A DNA stretch of 5,136 nucleotides from Kiritimatiellia bacterium (lineage in GTDB: Bacteria > Verrucomicrobiota > Kiritimatiellia > CAIQIC01 > Lenti-01), in assembly GCA_018432565.1 (NCBI GenBank), contig JAHDSS010000189.1, positions 1 through 5,136 on the forward strand. Reading direction: 5' to 3'. Every line of letters starts with the position of its first letter. The stretch's first letter is position 1. This document shows positions 3,943-5,136 of this stretch, in pieces. Under the pieces are notes generated by a model. It was not told where the DNA came from. It did no database searches and worked only from the letters and a program-made list of their open reading frames with translations. The position numbers and the translations under genes are program-made.

Positions 3943-5136
3943 TCACTTCCATCCGGTGGATTCACTTCGCCTCGTCGCCGCAGACACTGTGCAGGCCGAG
4001 GGCAGGGCCCCCAGCACCGCCACCCACGTCAGCAGAATGGCCGGGCAGCGGAACGGCAGATCAATCAAACTGAACACCCCCACCAGCAGCAGCCCCTTCA
4101 CCCCCATCGTCCACAGCGCGCCCCGCCGGACTCCCGGCCCGAACAGCCGCGCCCCCATGGCCGCCAGCGCCGCCAGCAGCAGGCCCATGCCCGCAACGCC
4201 GAACTCCGCCAGAAACTGCAGAACGTCAACGTGCGTATTGGCCCAGCCCCGCCGGCTCAGGTTGTCCCAGAATTTCTCCGGCACATAGTCGGCCACCCGG
4301 TACTTGTATCCCCAGCCCCCCGCGCCGAACCAGGGCTCCTCCAGCCAGATGTCCACCGCCGCCCGCGCAAATTTCGGCCGGTAGCCCAGTTCCAGTTCGA
4401 TGCGCTCCCAGAGCGTCTTCGGCGCTTCTCCGGCAAACGATTCCCGAAGAGTGAACTCCTGCCGGAAGCCCTGCTCGCCCAGGCTGGCCACGGCAAAATA
4501 CAGGCTCCCGACAGCCGCCACGGTCAACGCCGCCAGATTCAGCCGCCCGGCCGGCGGCAGGATCATCCAGCCCCGGACCAGCCCGTATCCCGCCAGACAG
4601 ATCACCAGCCCGCCGGTCAGAATGATGCCGGTGCGGCTGAAGCCCAGCAGCGCCCCCGCCAGGCACAGCAGCAGCACGGCAAGCAACACCCCGACCCGCA
4701 CCGGCCGCCGCAGACGCGCCCGCCCCCCGTTGGCTTCCGCCAGGCGGGCGTCCAGCACCTCGTTGTACAGCAGCCCCGCCGTCAGCGCCCCCGCCAGCAC
4801 GAAATACGGCGCCGCATGGTTGCCATAGGTGAAGGAAGCAAAGAAATGCCCTTTCAGCGGCTGCACCCAGTAGATCGCCTCCGTTCCGCTGGCCAGCTGC
4901 ACCATCCCGAACAGCGCCAGCGCCCCCGCCTGGCAAACCAGGAAAAACAGCAGCCCCCGCACCTCCCGCCGCGACATCAGCCGGCACCGGAACGACGCCG
5001 CCACGACCCACGCCGGAAAAAACCACGTCACCATCTGCCAGGCCTCCGCCCGCGCATAGGCCGACGGCCAGCCCGGCCACCGCGGCGCGGTGTACATCCA
5101 GCGGTGATACCCCACGTCGAAATACTGCTCCCGGCC
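3943..5136 (-). CDS. O-antigen ligase / Wzy-type polymerase family membrane protein (5' end missing)
   Basis: The reading frame is open to the right edge, so 397 C-terminal residues are visible and the true start is outside; a GTG at 5115 is in frame but nothing supports it. About 8-10 hydrophobic segments are seen. Family landmarks of the Wzy_C/O-antigen ligase group are present: FTYGNHAAPYF (visible residues about 102-112, cf. the usual N-x-N-H-F-A), GFSRTG (about 165-170), and the periplasmic loop with PWFGAGGWGYKY (about 268-279). WANTHVDVLQFLAEFGVAGM (about 298-317, the usual H-N-D-x-L-Q-x-x-A-E-x-G motif, here H-V-D) and the final SLIDLPFRCPA segment follow. The family transfers or polymerises lipid-linked glycans on the periplasmic face of the inner membrane; sequence alone does not separate ligase from polymerase. 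Its position directly upstream of a Wzc-like regulator favours polymerase or exopolysaccharide-type activity. The stop lies 13 bases before the kinase start, so the two are surely co-transcribed. Confidence 0.88.
   Translation of the reverse strand, partial: GREQYFDVGYHRWMYTAPRWPGWPSAYARAEAWQMVTWFFPAWVVAASFRCRLMSRREVRGLLFFLVCQAGALALFGMVQLASGTEAIYWVQPLKGHFFASFTYGNHAAPYFVLAGALTAGLLYNEVLDARLAEANGGRARLRRPVRVGVLLAVLLLCLAGALLGFSRTGIILTGGLVICLAGYGLVRGWMILPPAGRLNLAALTVAAVGSLYFAVASLGEQGFRQEFTLRESFAGEAPKTLWERIELELGYRPKFARAAVDIWLEEPWFGAGGWGYKYRVADYVPEKFWDNLSRRGWANTHVDVLQFLAEFGVAGMGLLLAALAAMGARLFGPGVRRGALWTMGVKGLLLVGVFSLIDLPFRCPAILLTWVAVLGALPSACTVSAATRRSESTGWK

Noticed and set aside
3930..3965. GTG at 3965 as the kinase start
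   Set aside because: It would overlap the ligase by 23 bases and has a less favourable Shine-Dalgarno spacing than ATG 3929 with AGAGGA seven bases upstream.
4226..5080. Minus-strand Gly/Ala-rich open frame of 284 codons overlapping the ligase
   Set aside because: Out-of-frame shadow of the O-antigen ligase-type gene, low-complexity and without membrane or family motifs.

Overview
All recognisable genes in this window lie on the minus strand, so transcription runs from high to low coordinates. They form one tightly packed exopolysaccharide or O-antigen type gene cluster from a GC-rich bacterium. In order of transcription they are: an O-antigen ligase/polymerase-type membrane protein (cut by the right edge), a Wzc-like chain-length regulator fused to a BY-type tyrosine kinase, a Gfo/Idh/MocA sugar-nucleotide dehydrogenase of WlbA/WbpB type, a small four-helix-bundle protein of the S23/Avd-like family, and the first 50 codons of a WlbB/WbpD-type sugar N-acetyltransferase (cut by the left edge). 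The organism cannot be named from this sequence. A single-chain Wzc kinase and an outward-exported polysaccharide fit a Gram-negative type of envelope. A bacterium of the PVC/Kiritimatiellota/Planctomycete/Omnitrophota kind is only a guess, based on the S23-type ORF with G/A-rich heptamer repeats.

The polysaccharide genes are closely coupled. The ligase stop and the kinase start are 13 bases apart, with the kinase Shine-Dalgarno sequence between them. The kinase stop and the dehydrogenase start overlap by 4 bases (ATGA). The dehydrogenase and the acetyltransferase are two steps of the known route to UDP-2,3-diacetamido-2,3-dideoxy-glucuronate type sugars. The aminotransferase that acts between them is not in the window and may lie beyond position 1. 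The ligase/polymerase would handle the assembled glycan, and the Wzc-like protein would control chain length and export.

The anomaly is between the dehydrogenase and the acetyltransferase, roughly 161-708. Here a 130-residue S23/Avd-like gene of clearly lower GC (about 47% by hand count against roughly 70% nearby) is flanked by arrays of a 7-bp repeat in opposite orientation. There are 15 units on the gene's upstream side (604-708) and about 5 degenerate units on its downstream side (168-202). The upstream array starts directly after the dehydrogenase stop codon. The downstream array ends a few bases before the acetyltransferase ribosome binding site. The simplest reading is a compact cassette inserted precisely at an operon joint, resembling the S23-ORF intervening sequences of 23S rRNA genes but sitting in a protein-coding operon. 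No transposase, reverse transcriptase or integrase is present.

The only non-coding stretches are 151-205, 599-708 and the 13-base kinase leader. No convincing promoter, rho-independent terminator, tRNA, rRNA or CRISPR array was seen.
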